Below are positions 45,455-53,371 of a stretch of DNA of 64,000 nt, piece by piece. The stretch is from the NCBI GenBank assembly GCA_009937615.1, contig JAACFB010000009.1, forward strand, positions 1-64,000, read 5' to 3'. The notes under the pieces are model-generated. The model was given only the letters and a program-made list of their open reading frames with translations, was not told where the DNA came from and searched no databases. This stretch comes from Gammaproteobacteria bacterium (lineage in GTDB: Bacteria; Pseudomonadota; Gammaproteobacteria; Steroidobacterales; Woeseiaceae). The translations under genes were made by a program, and so were the position numbers. Positions within the stretch are counted from its first letter, which is position 1; every line of letters begins with the position of its first letter.

Positions 45455-45964
45455 ATGCCCAACGTACGTAACATTCTACCGAAGAAACAGCGTGAAGCTG
45501 GTGCCGGCAGGGCGATGAGGCCGTTCACCCACAGCATGGAAGAGTTCTTCGAGAACCGATTCCCGCGCCGCTGGATGGAAGGCTTCTTTGACCCCGAGGC
45601 TTGGAAAGGCCCGTTCTGGAACGACTTCGACGAGACGTTTGAGGTTTTCCCGAAAGTCGACATCCTTGACAGGGACGACTCCCTGGTCATTCGCGCAGAA
45701 ATGCCTGGCATTAAGAAGGATGATATTGACATCACGATCGCAGGTGATCGACTGACCTTTGAAGCCAAGCGGGAATTCAAGGAAGAAGAGAAGAAAGACG
45801 AGTTCTATCGTCATGAAATGGCCTATGGCCGTCTGTTCAGAAGCGTCCACCTTCCGGTGGAAGTCATGACTGACGACGCAAAAGCCGAACTCAAGGACGG
45901 CATCCTTGAGATCTATCTGCCTAAAGTCGAAGCAACGACGCCTTACAGGGTTAAAGTTGCCTGA
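45455..45964 (+). CDS. Hsp20 family small heat-shock protein
   Basis: A 169-residue small heat-shock protein starting at ATG 45455 behind the excellent site AAAGGAGGTGAG. The N-terminal 65 residues are aromatic-rich (RRWMEGFFDPEAWKGPFWND). The alpha-crystallin domain follows, with VIRAEMPGIKKDDIDITIAG and the C-terminal LKDGILEIYLPKVEATTPYR. It holds unfolding proteins in the cytoplasm. The leader hairpin and terminator point to a monocistronic transcript. Confidence 0.92.
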   Translation: MPNVRNILPKKQREAGAGRAMRPFTHSMEEFFENRFPRRWMEGFFDPEAWKGPFWNDFDETFEVFPKVDILDRDDSLVIRAEMPGIKKDDIDITIAGDRLTFEAKREFKEEEKKDEFYRHEMAYGRLFRSVHLPVEVMTDDAKAELKDGILEIYLPKVEATTPYRVKVA

Positions 45965-45990
45965 TCGACCGGGTACGATGGTTAATTCGC

Positions 45991-46018
45991 GGGGCGGTGT
46001 TCACCGCCCCCTTTTTTT
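45991..46018 (+). terminator. Rho-independent terminator after hsp20
   Basis: GGGGCGGTG / CACCGCCCC stem with a tight loop, followed by CTTTTTTT, 27 nt after the hsp20 stop. Confidence 0.92.
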
Positions 46019-46103
46019 GTGCCTGTAGAATTGCTTCGGACATGATCGTACCTTTGTCAGAACAGGCTGCCGCGGACAGCGTCTATCTCAGAGAGGAGTA
46101 ACC

Positions 46104-46442
46104 ATGTCGCAGATTACCTGGACCGATTTTCAAGCCGTTGAGATTCGAGTGGGCACGATCACTGAAGCCGTCGAATTCCCCGAGGCGCGCAGGCCGGCGT
46201 GGAAGTTAACGGTCGATTTTGGAAATAAGGTCGGTACGCGCCGTTCATCGGCACAGATTACCGATCTTTATGGGCGAGAAGAGCTTGTTGGCAAGCAGGT
46301 CGTAGCGGTCGTCAATTTTCCGCCGAAGCAAATCGGGCCGTTCTCCTCCGAGTGCCTCGTGACGGGGTTCGTCCAGGCTGACGGCAGCGTTGTGCTGGCC
46401 GTGCCCGACAAGCCGGTAGCGAACGGGCTGCGTTTAGCGTAG
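46104..46442 (+). CDS. csaA: CsaA-like tRNA-binding chaperone
   Basis: A 112-residue single-domain EMAP/tRNA-binding OB-fold protein. Signature: FQAVEIRVGTITEAVEFPEA, RRSSAQITDLYGREELVGKQ and VVNFPPKQIGPFSSECLVTG. CsaA binds tRNA and unfolded or preprotein chains. The ribosome site GAGAGGAG precedes the ATG, 85 nt after the hsp20 terminator, so it has its own promoter. Confidence 0.92.
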   Translation: MSQITWTDFQAVEIRVGTITEAVEFPEARRPAWKLTVDFGNKVGTRRSSAQITDLYGREELVGKQVVAVVNFPPKQIGPFSSECLVTGFVQADGSVVLAVPDKPVANGLRLA

Positions 46443-46608
46443 ACACGGGGCGGTCATTCGGAATAAGTTGGCAAGGTTGAAGCGTGTGGCGCCTGCCAGG
46501 GCGCTGACAGGCGTCCGAGACGGCGATTTGCGTCGCCAATGGTCAGAGGCAGCATCAGCCCGGCCCGAAACTAGCTTCGAATAAACAAGAGATTTATTTA
46601 ATAAATAT

Positions 46609-47574
46609 ATGATTAATAAAATAAATATAGCGCCGATGATGGACTGGACTGACCGCCACTGCCGGTACTTCATGCGGCTCCTGAGCCCAAGCGTCCGGCT
46701 GTATACGGAGATGGTAACGGCCGCAGCTGTTGTGCATGGCGACCGCCGGAGCCTGCTGCGCTATGACGAATCCGAACACCCGATCGCGGTGCAGCTCGGC
46801 GGCAGCAACGTTGACTGGATGGCGTCGGCGGCGAGATATGCGAACGAATGCGGCTTTGACGAGATCAATATCAATATCGGCTGTCCGAGCGATCGCGTGC
46901 AAAGCGGTCAGTTCGGTGCCTGCCTGATGGCACAGCCGGGTCTCGTGGCGGAATGTTTCTCGGCGATGCGGGACGAAGTCGACGTACCGGTAACGGTAAA
47001 GACACGCATCGGTATCGACGATCAGGATAGCTACGATTTCCTGCGAGGCTTTGTCGACACGCTCGCGTCGGCTGGCTGCCGAAAGTTCATCGTGCACGCG
47101 CGAATCGCCATTCTCGATGGTTTGAGCCCAAAGGAAAATCGTTCCGTTCCACCGCTGAACTACGAGCGCGTATTCAGGCTCAAGCAGGATTACCCGGAAC
47201 TCGATATCGTGCTTAACGGCGGCGTACAGGAACTCAGCCAGATCGATACGCTGCTGGAGCGCGTCGACGGCGTCATGATAGGCCGCCAGGCTTATCACCA
47301 TCCCTACCTGCTCGCCGAGATCGAAAAGCAGCTGCATCCGGATCGTCCGCTGCCAGATAGACGCAATGTCGTCGATCGTATGCTGCCGTATATCGAGCAG
47401 GAGCTGGCTGACGGGGAGCGTTTGATCCGCATTACGCGCCACATGCTGGGGCTGTTTGCAGGTCAACCCGGAGCGCGGGCGTGGCGACGGTACCTGTCCG
47501 AAAATGCTCATCGTGAAGGCGCGGGCGCCGAAGTTGTTGCAGCCGCGCTCGACGCGATGCCGGTCGCGGCCTGA
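46609..47574 (+). CDS. dusA: tRNA-dihydrouridine synthase A
   Basis: A 321-residue FMN enzyme reducing uridines 20/20a of tRNA. The N-terminus INIAPMMDWTDRHCRYFMRL is DusA-specific. The catalytic Cys lies near residue 105 in FGACLMAQP; the FMN and substrate motifs NINIGCPSDRV and VLNGGVQ are present. The start falls in an unusually AT-rich leader (46590-46630) and the ribosome site is weak. Confidence 0.94.
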   Translation: MINKINIAPMMDWTDRHCRYFMRLLSPSVRLYTEMVTAAAVVHGDRRSLLRYDESEHPIAVQLGGSNVDWMASAARYANECGFDEININIGCPSDRVQSGQFGACLMAQPGLVAECFSAMRDEVDVPVTVKTRIGIDDQDSYDFLRGFVDTLASAGCRKFIVHARIAILDGLSPKENRSVPPLNYERVFRLKQDYPELDIVLNGGVQELSQIDTLLERVDGVMIGRQAYHHPYLLAEIEKQLHPDRPLPDRRNVVDRMLPYIEQELADGERLIRITRHMLGLFAGQPGARAWRRYLSENAHREGAGAEVVAAALDAMPVAA

Positions 47575-47815
47575 ATCGGGTTTTGGGATGCTTTGGGTCG
47601 CCACCGACTTGGAGTGTTCAATAGCGGCATAATCCTGAAGGGATACACGCTTGGACCGGCTCACAAGTACCGGTTGCGGCGAGACTTGCGTCTGACCCGG
47701 GTGTCTTGAAGAACCGAATCGTGAGTTGGGCTCCTTGCACATTTCATTGATAGCGCCGCGACCTGTCGGCCGCTACAATGCAGGCCCGATTTTCACAGTA
47801 AGGATTGCCCTGGAC

Positions 47816-48643
47816 ATGAGCGCCAAGACCGCGAATAAAACAAAGAAGCCGACGATGGCCGACAAGGCCGATATCCATGAACTCTATGAAGAGTCGGTCC
47901 AGAATGTCGCGAACGAGGTCGAATTCCTGTCCAAAACGTTCAGGGCGGTCACGGGCAGAACCGGCTATTTATTCCGCGAGGACTTCTGCGGCACGGCAAG
48001 TCTTGCCTGTGAGTGGGCGAAGCAGGGCCCGGAGTTCTCGGCTATCGGTGTCGATATCGACCCGTCCGTGCTTGACTGGGGCCGCAAGAACCGCGTCGGC
48101 CGCCTGGACACTGCGGATCAAACCCGGGTAAGCCTTATCGAATCGAATGTTCTTACGGTCGAGACGCCAAAAGTCGATCTCCTGGCCGCGTTCAATTTCA
48201 GCTACTGGATCTTTGAAGAACGGGCCACGATGTTGAATTACTTCCGGCGCTGTTTTGATGCGCTGAAAGACGACGGCGTCCTGTTCCTCGACATGTTCGG
48301 CGGCGCCGAGTCGTTCGAGGAGACCAGGGAAAAGACCAAGCAAGACGGGTTTACCTACATATGGGATCAAGCGGAGTTTTATCCGGTGACCAACCACATG
48401 CAGTGCTATATCCATTTCAAGTTTCCGGACGGGTCGAAGCTCAAGCGTGCGTTCAGTTATGCCTGGCGCCTTTGGACAGCCCCAGAGATCCGGGATCTGC
48501 TGATGGAGGCCGGGTTCAGCAATGTGACCGTCTACTGGGAGGGCGAGGACGAGGATGGCGAGGGCAACGGCGAGTTCACGCCAAACGACAAGGGCGAGGC
48601 AGATCTGGCCTGGATAGCGTATATTGTTGCCGAAAAGCGGTAG
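47816..48643 (+). CDS. Class I SAM-dependent methyltransferase
   Basis: A 275-residue methyltransferase starting at ATG 47816 (AAGGA 11 nt upstream). The SAM-binding start is FREDFCGTASLACEWAKQGP, then IGVDIDPSVLDWG and an acidic end DVLAAFNFSYWIF-like motif (VDLLAAFNFSYWIF). Substrate unknown. An N-terminal Lys/Thr tail precedes the core. A TACAAT -10 lies at 47774. Confidence 0.85.
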   Translation: MSAKTANKTKKPTMADKADIHELYEESVQNVANEVEFLSKTFRAVTGRTGYLFREDFCGTASLACEWAKQGPEFSAIGVDIDPSVLDWGRKNRVGRLDTADQTRVSLIESNVLTVETPKVDLLAAFNFSYWIFEERATMLNYFRRCFDALKDDGVLFLDMFGGAESFEETREKTKQDGFTYIWDQAEFYPVTNHMQCYIHFKFPDGSKLKRAFSYAWRLWTAPEIRDLLMEAGFSNVTVYWEGEDEDGEGNGEFTPNDKGEADLAWIAYIVAEKR

Positions 48644-48691
48644 CTGTTCATCCTTTAATAGCTATATTTTCTAGGTAGTTATTGGCTTCCT

Positions 48692-49588
48692 ATGGCAAAA
48701 GATCTTGAAGTTGCGATTCTGTTTGCCGACGTTGTCGGCAGCACACAGCTGTATGACAAGTATGGCGACACCAAGGCCAGCGAGACCGTCGCCCTGTGCC
48801 TGGACGTCATGAAGGAAGCGACGCATCAGTTCAACGGCAGCGTGATCAAGACGATCGGCGACGAGGTCATGTCGACGTTCCCGAGCGTCGACGACGCGAT
48901 GCGCGCAGCGATGCAGATGCAGTCGCGTATTTCCGTTGACAGCAAGGATGAAGATCGCATTCCGGTCTCCATTCGCATCGGCTGTCATTACGGGCCAGTG
49001 GTGCAGGAGCAGAACGACATATTCGGTGCTGCCGTTCACACGGCCAACCGAATGACCTCGCAGGCAAAATCGCGGCAGATCGTCATTTCGGGCGAGACAG
49101 TCGCAAAAATGAGCGAAGATCTCAAAAAACAAACGCGGCAGATCGATCTCGCGACCGTTCGCGGGAAGCTCGACGAAGTCGCTTTGTATGAACTACTTTG
49201 GAATCCCGACGAGGCAACGAGCATGTTGCCGACAATCGAGTGGGAGAGTCAGCAGCGAAACGTGTCGAAAGTCGTGCTGACGTTTCGCGACCAGACGTGT
49301 GAAGTCGACGACCAACACAAGAGCGTCATCATGGGGCGCGCGGACGACAACGATCTCGTCATAAAGGGCAACCTGATCTCGCGCATTCACGCAAAGGTCG
49401 AGATGCGGCGCGGCAAGTTCATTCTCGTGGACCAGAGCACGAACGGCACGTTTCTGCAGAACGTGCAGGGCGAGGAAAAGTTCGTTCGCCGTGACAGCAC
49501 AGAACTGACCGGCGAGGGGACAATCGGACTTGGGCGGCTCGAACAGCCGGGTTCGCCGCTTGCGGTGCACTACAAGACAATCGAATAG
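48692..49588 (+). CDS. Class III nucleotide cyclase fused to an FHA domain
   Basis: A 298-residue protein. Residues 5-175 are a class III cyclase: metal Asp in FADVVGST and in IKTIGDEVMSTF, the Lys of IKTIGD and Asp of NDIFGAAV fit adenylate specificity. The transition-state Asn of the usual VNxAxR is His (VHTANR), so activity may be altered. Residues 200-290 form an FHA domain with GRADDND, SRIHAKVE and STNGTFL, which binds phosphothreonine. A link between Ser/Thr phosphorylation and cAMP is inferred. No kinase is adjacent. Confidence 0.88.
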   Translation: MAKDLEVAILFADVVGSTQLYDKYGDTKASETVALCLDVMKEATHQFNGSVIKTIGDEVMSTFPSVDDAMRAAMQMQSRISVDSKDEDRIPVSIRIGCHYGPVVQEQNDIFGAAVHTANRMTSQAKSRQIVISGETVAKMSEDLKKQTRQIDLATVRGKLDEVALYELLWNPDEATSMLPTIEWESQQRNVSKVVLTFRDQTCEVDDQHKSVIMGRADDNDLVIKGNLISRIHAKVEMRRGKFILVDQSTNGTFLQNVQGEEKFVRRDSTELTGEGTIGLGRLEQPGSPLAVHYKTIE

Positions 49589-49608
49589 CGCCGCGCTGAA
49601 CGCCGGTT

Positions 49609-51357
49609 TCAGAGTTTTTCTAGTTTTTGAGCGAGTCGCTGCTGTTCGACGCGGAGTGCCTCAGGCACACGGTCGCCAAACGTGTCCAGGTAGTCGCCGA
49701 AATGCTGATTCTCGGTCCTCCACCGCTCGACATCGATCCTGAGCAGCTCTTTCATGGTCTCGTCGCTGATATCCAGTTCGGCCGTATCGATGCCACCGTC
49801 CTCGGGAAGGAAGCCGATCGGCGTTTCCTTTGCGCCGATATCGCCTTCGCAGCGGTCGATGATCCAGCGGAGAACTCTCAGATTCTCGCCGAAACCTGGC
49901 CAGAGGAACTTCCCGTCCTGGTCTTGCCGAAACCAGTTGACATGGAAAATCTTCGGCAGCTTGTCGGTCCGATCCGGAAACGACATCCAGTGCGCCCAGT
50001 AATCGGCAAAGTTATAGCCGCAAAAGGGCTTCATCGCCATCGGGTCGCGTCGGACAACGCCGACCTCGCCAATGGCGGCCGCCGTGGTTTCTGATCCGAC
50101 GCTGGCCCCGACCATGACACCGTGCTGCCAGTTTTTGGCCTCGTAGACAAGGGGCGCGAGCCTGGCGCGCCTGCCGCCGAATACGATCGCCGAAATCGGC
50201 ACGCCCTCCGGGGCATCCGCCAGTGCCGAGTAACTCGGGTTGTTTTTGGCCGCAACCGTGAATCGTGAATTCGGGTGCGCCGCTTTACCAATTTGCGGAT
50301 CGTACTCGCGGCCCTGCCAGTCAAAAGCGGGCTCGCCGGTTTGCTTATCCTCCCACCACGGTTCGTTGTCCGCGGTCCGCGCGACGTTGGTAAAGATCGT
50401 GTCGTGGGTGATCATATCGAACGCGTTTTTATTGGTCTTGGCATTCGTGCCGGGGACGACGCCGAAATAGCCCGATTCCGGATTGATGGCGCGCAGCCTG
50501 CCGCTATCGTCCAGGTGCAGCCAGGCGATGTCGTCACCCAGGGTCCAGACCTTCCAGCCAGGCATGGAGTGAGGCGGTATCAGCATCGCGAGGTTGGTCT
50601 TGCCGCAAGCCGAGGGAAACGCGCACGCAAGATAGTGAACCGAGCCATTCGGGCTTTCCAACCCCACGATAAGCATATGTTCGGCAAGCCAGCCCTCGTT
50701 TCGCGCCTGGTAACTGGCGATACGCAGTGCGTGGCACTTCTTGCCGAGCAGCGCATTGCCCCCGTAGCCAGAGCCGACGCTCATTATCGACAGCTCGTCC
50801 GGGAAATGCATGATGAAGCGTCGTTCCGGATCAAGGTCGCCGGTCGAGTGCAGGCCCTTGACGAATTTGCCTTCGCGCTCGATTCGTTCGAGAGCGGCCG
50901 ATCCCATGCGTGTCATCAGCCTCATGTTGACGGCCACGTAGGGGCTGTCGGTAATTTCGACGCCACAGCGGGCGTACGGAGAATCGATTGGACCCATGCA
51001 GTACGGGATCACATACATCGTGCGCCCGCGCATCGCGCCTTCGAACAGGGCGTCCATCTTCGCGCGCGCCTCGGCCGGGTCCATCCAGTTGTTATTCGGA
51101 CCAGCGTCCTCCTGCTTTCGCGTGCAAACGAAAGTGAGATGCTCGACGCGCGCGACATCGCTGGGATCCGAGAGGTGCAAATAGCAGTTCGGATAGGTCT
51201 CCGGGTTTAGCGCTGACAGCGTGCCACTGACCGTCATTTCATCGACGAGCTGCTGGAACTCGGCATCGCTGCCGTTGCACCAGTGGATTTCGTTCGGCTG
51301 CGTATGGTCGGCAACCTCGTCTACCCAATCCTGCAGGGCCGAAAGTTTCGATGTCAT
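49609..51357 (-). CDS. pckG: Phosphoenolpyruvate carboxykinase, GTP type
   Basis: A 582-residue enzyme making PEP from oxaloacetate and GTP, central to gluconeogenesis. The start is the ATG at 51357. Motifs: CAFPSACGKTNLAMLIPPHS (P-loop), WTLGDDIAWL (metal), the HALRIASYQARNEGWLAEHM region and GRRARLAPLVYEAKNWQHGV (guanine-binding type). A TATAAT -10 sits 52 nt upstream. The CRP-type site beyond it could serve this gene too. Confidence 0.94.
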   Translation of the reverse strand: MTSKLSALQDWVDEVADHTQPNEIHWCNGSDAEFQQLVDEMTVSGTLSALNPETYPNCYLHLSDPSDVARVEHLTFVCTRKQEDAGPNNNWMDPAEARAKMDALFEGAMRGRTMYVIPYCMGPIDSPYARCGVEITDSPYVAVNMRLMTRMGSAALERIEREGKFVKGLHSTGDLDPERRFIMHFPDELSIMSVGSGYGGNALLGKKCHALRIASYQARNEGWLAEHMLIVGLESPNGSVHYLACAFPSACGKTNLAMLIPPHSMPGWKVWTLGDDIAWLHLDDSGRLRAINPESGYFGVVPGTNAKTNKNAFDMITHDTIFTNVARTADNEPWWEDKQTGEPAFDWQGREYDPQIGKAAHPNSRFTVAAKNNPSYSALADAPEGVPISAIVFGGRRARLAPLVYEAKNWQHGVMVGASVGSETTAAAIGEVGVVRRDPMAMKPFCGYNFADYWAHWMSFPDRTDKLPKIFHVNWFRQDQDGKFLWPGFGENLRVLRWIIDRCEGDIGAKETPIGFLPEDGGIDTAELDISDETMKELLRIDVERWRTENQHFGDYLDTFGDRVPEALRVEQQRLAQKLEKL

Positions 51358-51408
51358 TTTGTCAGTTCCCGGTTGCCGCGTTACGGCACAACTGCTGCAG
51401 GGTGCCGA

Positions 51409-51414
51409 ATTATA
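51409..51414 (-). promoter_or_regulatory. Probable -10 box of pckG (TATAAT)
   Basis: Perfect TATAAT on the minus strand, 52 nt upstream of the start. No good -35 is seen at standard spacing, so an activator may be needed. Confidence 0.5.
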
Positions 51415-51602
51415 CAGACGCAGCATCAAAGTTCAGTAATCAAGTTACGCGAGAAATGGTTTTGGACGCCGAATCAGCAAGTTGTCGAGTCCAGGGGAGA
51501 ATTTAACAGAAGCCGTGGTGACGAAGACTGAGTCGAGCCGAATCGGCTGGGAAGAGTGCCTCGCCTCGCCTCGAACACCTTCGCTGCTATCGATCTCAGC
51601 CA

Positions 51603-51618
51603 TGTGAGCCATTTCACA
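51603..51618. promoter_or_regulatory. Perfect CRP/Vfr-type site TGTGA-N6-TCACA
   Basis: An exact consensus palindrome in the pckG/DUF11 intergenic region. Class I geometry would place a +1 near 51672 with the A/T-rich AAATTAT at 51662-51668 as -10. This would put ATG 51667 inside the promoter and favour the TTG at 51769 as the start of the first DUF11 gene. A CRP gene is not in the window. Confidence 0.6.
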
Positions 51619-51646
51619 GTTACATCGTGAGGACGGTCACAGTTCG

Positions 51647-51736
51647 ACCGGAAATCCGGCCAAATTATGGAAACACTGGCCCCCGTCCCGGAAAGTTGTC
51701 ACCAACCGGGCAGGGCGGTGAGATCCGCCCTGTTTT
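51647..51736 (+). promoter_or_regulatory. Structured leader of the first DUF11 gene (attenuator-like)
   Basis: Three stems in series: CCGG / CCGG, CCCGG / CCGGG (51687-51710) and CAGGGCGG / CCGCCCTG (51711-51732), the last followed by TTTT. The last stem is terminator-like, suggesting attenuation. No match to a known riboswitch was recognised. Confidence 0.45.
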
Positions 51737-51768
51737 GCTATCGGCTGCACGACGATTTGGGACTAAAA

Positions 51769-52785
51769 TTGGACAAACATCCGACAATCACGGATACCGG
51801 AAACCGAGGTCTGCCGTTGGCTGCCGCCCTGGCAGTCATTGGTCTATTTGGCGCGATGCCGGTACTTGCGGCAGGGACGCCAGCCGGCACGCTGATCGAG
51901 AACACCGCGACCGTCAGTTTCGACCTTGCCGGCACGCCGATATCGCTGCAGTCGAATACGACGACGATCACCGTGGTTGAGCGCATTGACGTCGTCGTAA
52001 CCCTGCAGAGCTCCCAGCTGCTCGTCTCGCCGAGTGCGGTAGACCAGGCCGTATTGTTTCGGGTGACAAATACCGGCAACGGCAACGAAACATTCAGCCT
52101 TCTAATCGACAGTACCCTGGTTGGTGACGACTTCGATCCGGTTCCGGCCGTGCCGGCGATCTACTTCGACAGCGACGGCAGCGGTGACTTCAATGTCGGT
52201 GACCTGGCCTACGATCCAGGGGTCAATGATCCCGTGCTGACCGCCGATGCGTCGGTCGATGTGTTTCTTGTGAATGACATCCCGGGCACGGCGCTGAACG
52301 GCCAGGTCGGCTTTACCCAGCTGACAGCGACATCGACCACTGGCACGGGCGTGCCGGGCACGTCGTATGCGGGCCTCGGCGACGGTGGAGTAGACGCGAT
52401 TATCGGCACGACCCAGGGGGAGGCAGCCGCGGTCGGCGAGTACCTGGTCTCGAACGTCGAGCTCAGTTTCGTCAAGACGCAGGCCGTTGCAGACCCTTTC
52501 GGCGGTACTGAACCGGTCCCGGGCGCCACGATCACCTACACGGTTACGGTCGAAGTGACGAGCGCGGGCATCGCCTCCGCGAGCGCGCTCAGTGACCCAA
52601 TTCCGGTTTATACAACTTACGTACCCGACAGCATCAGGTTGAATGCCGCCGCTATCTCGGACGGTGCCGATGCGGACGCGGGTGAACTGGATACCTCGGG
52701 CGCGCCGACCGTCGTCGTGCGCCTGGGTGACCTGACCCAGGCAGACGGCATTCAGACCGTCGTCTTCCAGGTGACGATTGATTAA
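51769..52785 (+). CDS. Exported DUF11-repeat protein (first of cluster)
   Basis: About 338 residues. I favour the TTG at 51769 (GGGA 6 nt upstream); an ATG at 51667 opens the same frame. The signal peptide ends AMPVLAAG. Then comes the module AGTPAGTLIENTATVSFDLA, shared with two other proteins of this cluster, a Ca-binding-like acidic stretch (YFDSDGSGDFNVGDLAYDPG) and a C-terminal DUF11 repeat (PGATITYTVTVEVTSAGIAS). It ends right after the repeat, with no anchor. Function unknown; probably surface-exposed or secreted. Confidence 0.72.
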   Translation: MDKHPTITDTGNRGLPLAAALAVIGLFGAMPVLAAGTPAGTLIENTATVSFDLAGTPISLQSNTTTITVVERIDVVVTLQSSQLLVSPSAVDQAVLFRVTNTGNGNETFSLLIDSTLVGDDFDPVPAVPAIYFDSDGSGDFNVGDLAYDPGVNDPVLTADASVDVFLVNDIPGTALNGQVGFTQLTATSTTGTGVPGTSYAGLGDGGVDAIIGTTQGEAAAVGEYLVSNVELSFVKTQAVADPFGGTEPVPGATITYTVTVEVTSAGIASASALSDPIPVYTTYVPDSIRLNAAAISDGADADAGELDTSGAPTVVVRLGDLTQADGIQTVVFQVTID

Positions 52786-52822
52786 CGCAATGATCTTTCA
52801 GGAGCGATAGGAGCGGACCACT

Positions 52823-53305
52823 ATGAAAATTTTAACGACTTTGATGGTTTTGATGATGGTGTCGAGCACGCATGCGCTGGCTCAGCAGCAAGGGCATCTG
52901 GATGTAACCACGAGCGTGCAGAAAGAAGAGGTCACCGTCGATGAAAGTGGCCAGTCCGAGACGAAGCTGGTCGAGGCAAACACGGTTGTGCCCGGGGACC
53001 GGGTCATTTACACGATCACGTTTCGTAACACTAGCGAAGAAACCGCGGAAAACGTCGTGATCACGAATCCGATTGCGGAATCGCTGACCTACGTTGCGGG
53101 CTCTGCATTCGGTCCCGGAGCCATCATCGAGTTTTCGGTCGATGGCGGCCAAACCTACGCCCTGGCCGAAGAACTGACCGTCACCGAGGACGGCGAGACA
53201 CGTTCGGCGCACCCCGGTGATTTCACACACATACGCTGGGCCATGCAGAACGAGTTGGCCGCCGGGGCCCAGGGAACCGCGCGTTTCGCCGCCGTATTGG
53301 ACTAG
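52823..53305 (+). CDS. Exported single-module DUF11 protein
   Basis: A 160-residue protein with signal peptide (MKILTTLMVLMMVSSTHALA). The mature part is one DUF11 repeat: VVPGDRVIYTITFRNTSEET, AENVVITNPIAESLTYVAGS. It lacks the N-terminal module of its neighbours and any anchor. AGGAG-like site upstream. It is 37 nt after the first gene, so part of one operon. Confidence 0.78.
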   Translation: MKILTTLMVLMMVSSTHALAQQQGHLDVTTSVQKEEVTVDESGQSETKLVEANTVVPGDRVIYTITFRNTSEETAENVVITNPIAESLTYVAGSAFGPGAIIEFSVDGGQTYALAEELTVTEDGETRSAHPGDFTHIRWAMQNELAAGAQGTARFAAVLD

Positions 53306-53371
53306 CTGCATGGCCTGGCACCCGTTTTTTACGAATGGAAAGGAAGTTTTGATAAACCAAGGAGTACCGTG

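Larger units (their letters stand above)
51358..51768. promoter_or_regulatory. Divergent pckG / DUF11 control region
   Basis: About 410 nt between pckG and the first exported DUF11 gene, counted to the TTG start. It holds the pckG -10 (51409-51414), a perfect CRP-type palindrome (51603-51618), the direct repeat TCACAGTT (51614, 51637) and a three-hairpin leader ending in a stem plus TTTT (51711-51736). The remaining 51430-51600 shows no clear gene or site. Confidence 0.6.

Noticed and set aside
47575-47815. A tRNA gene in the dusA-methyltransferase gap
   Set aside because: No cloverleaf or T-loop sequence could be traced.
51647-51736. A c-di-GMP riboswitch in the DUF11 leader
   Set aside because: The conserved GEMM core sequence is not present; only generic hairpins are seen.
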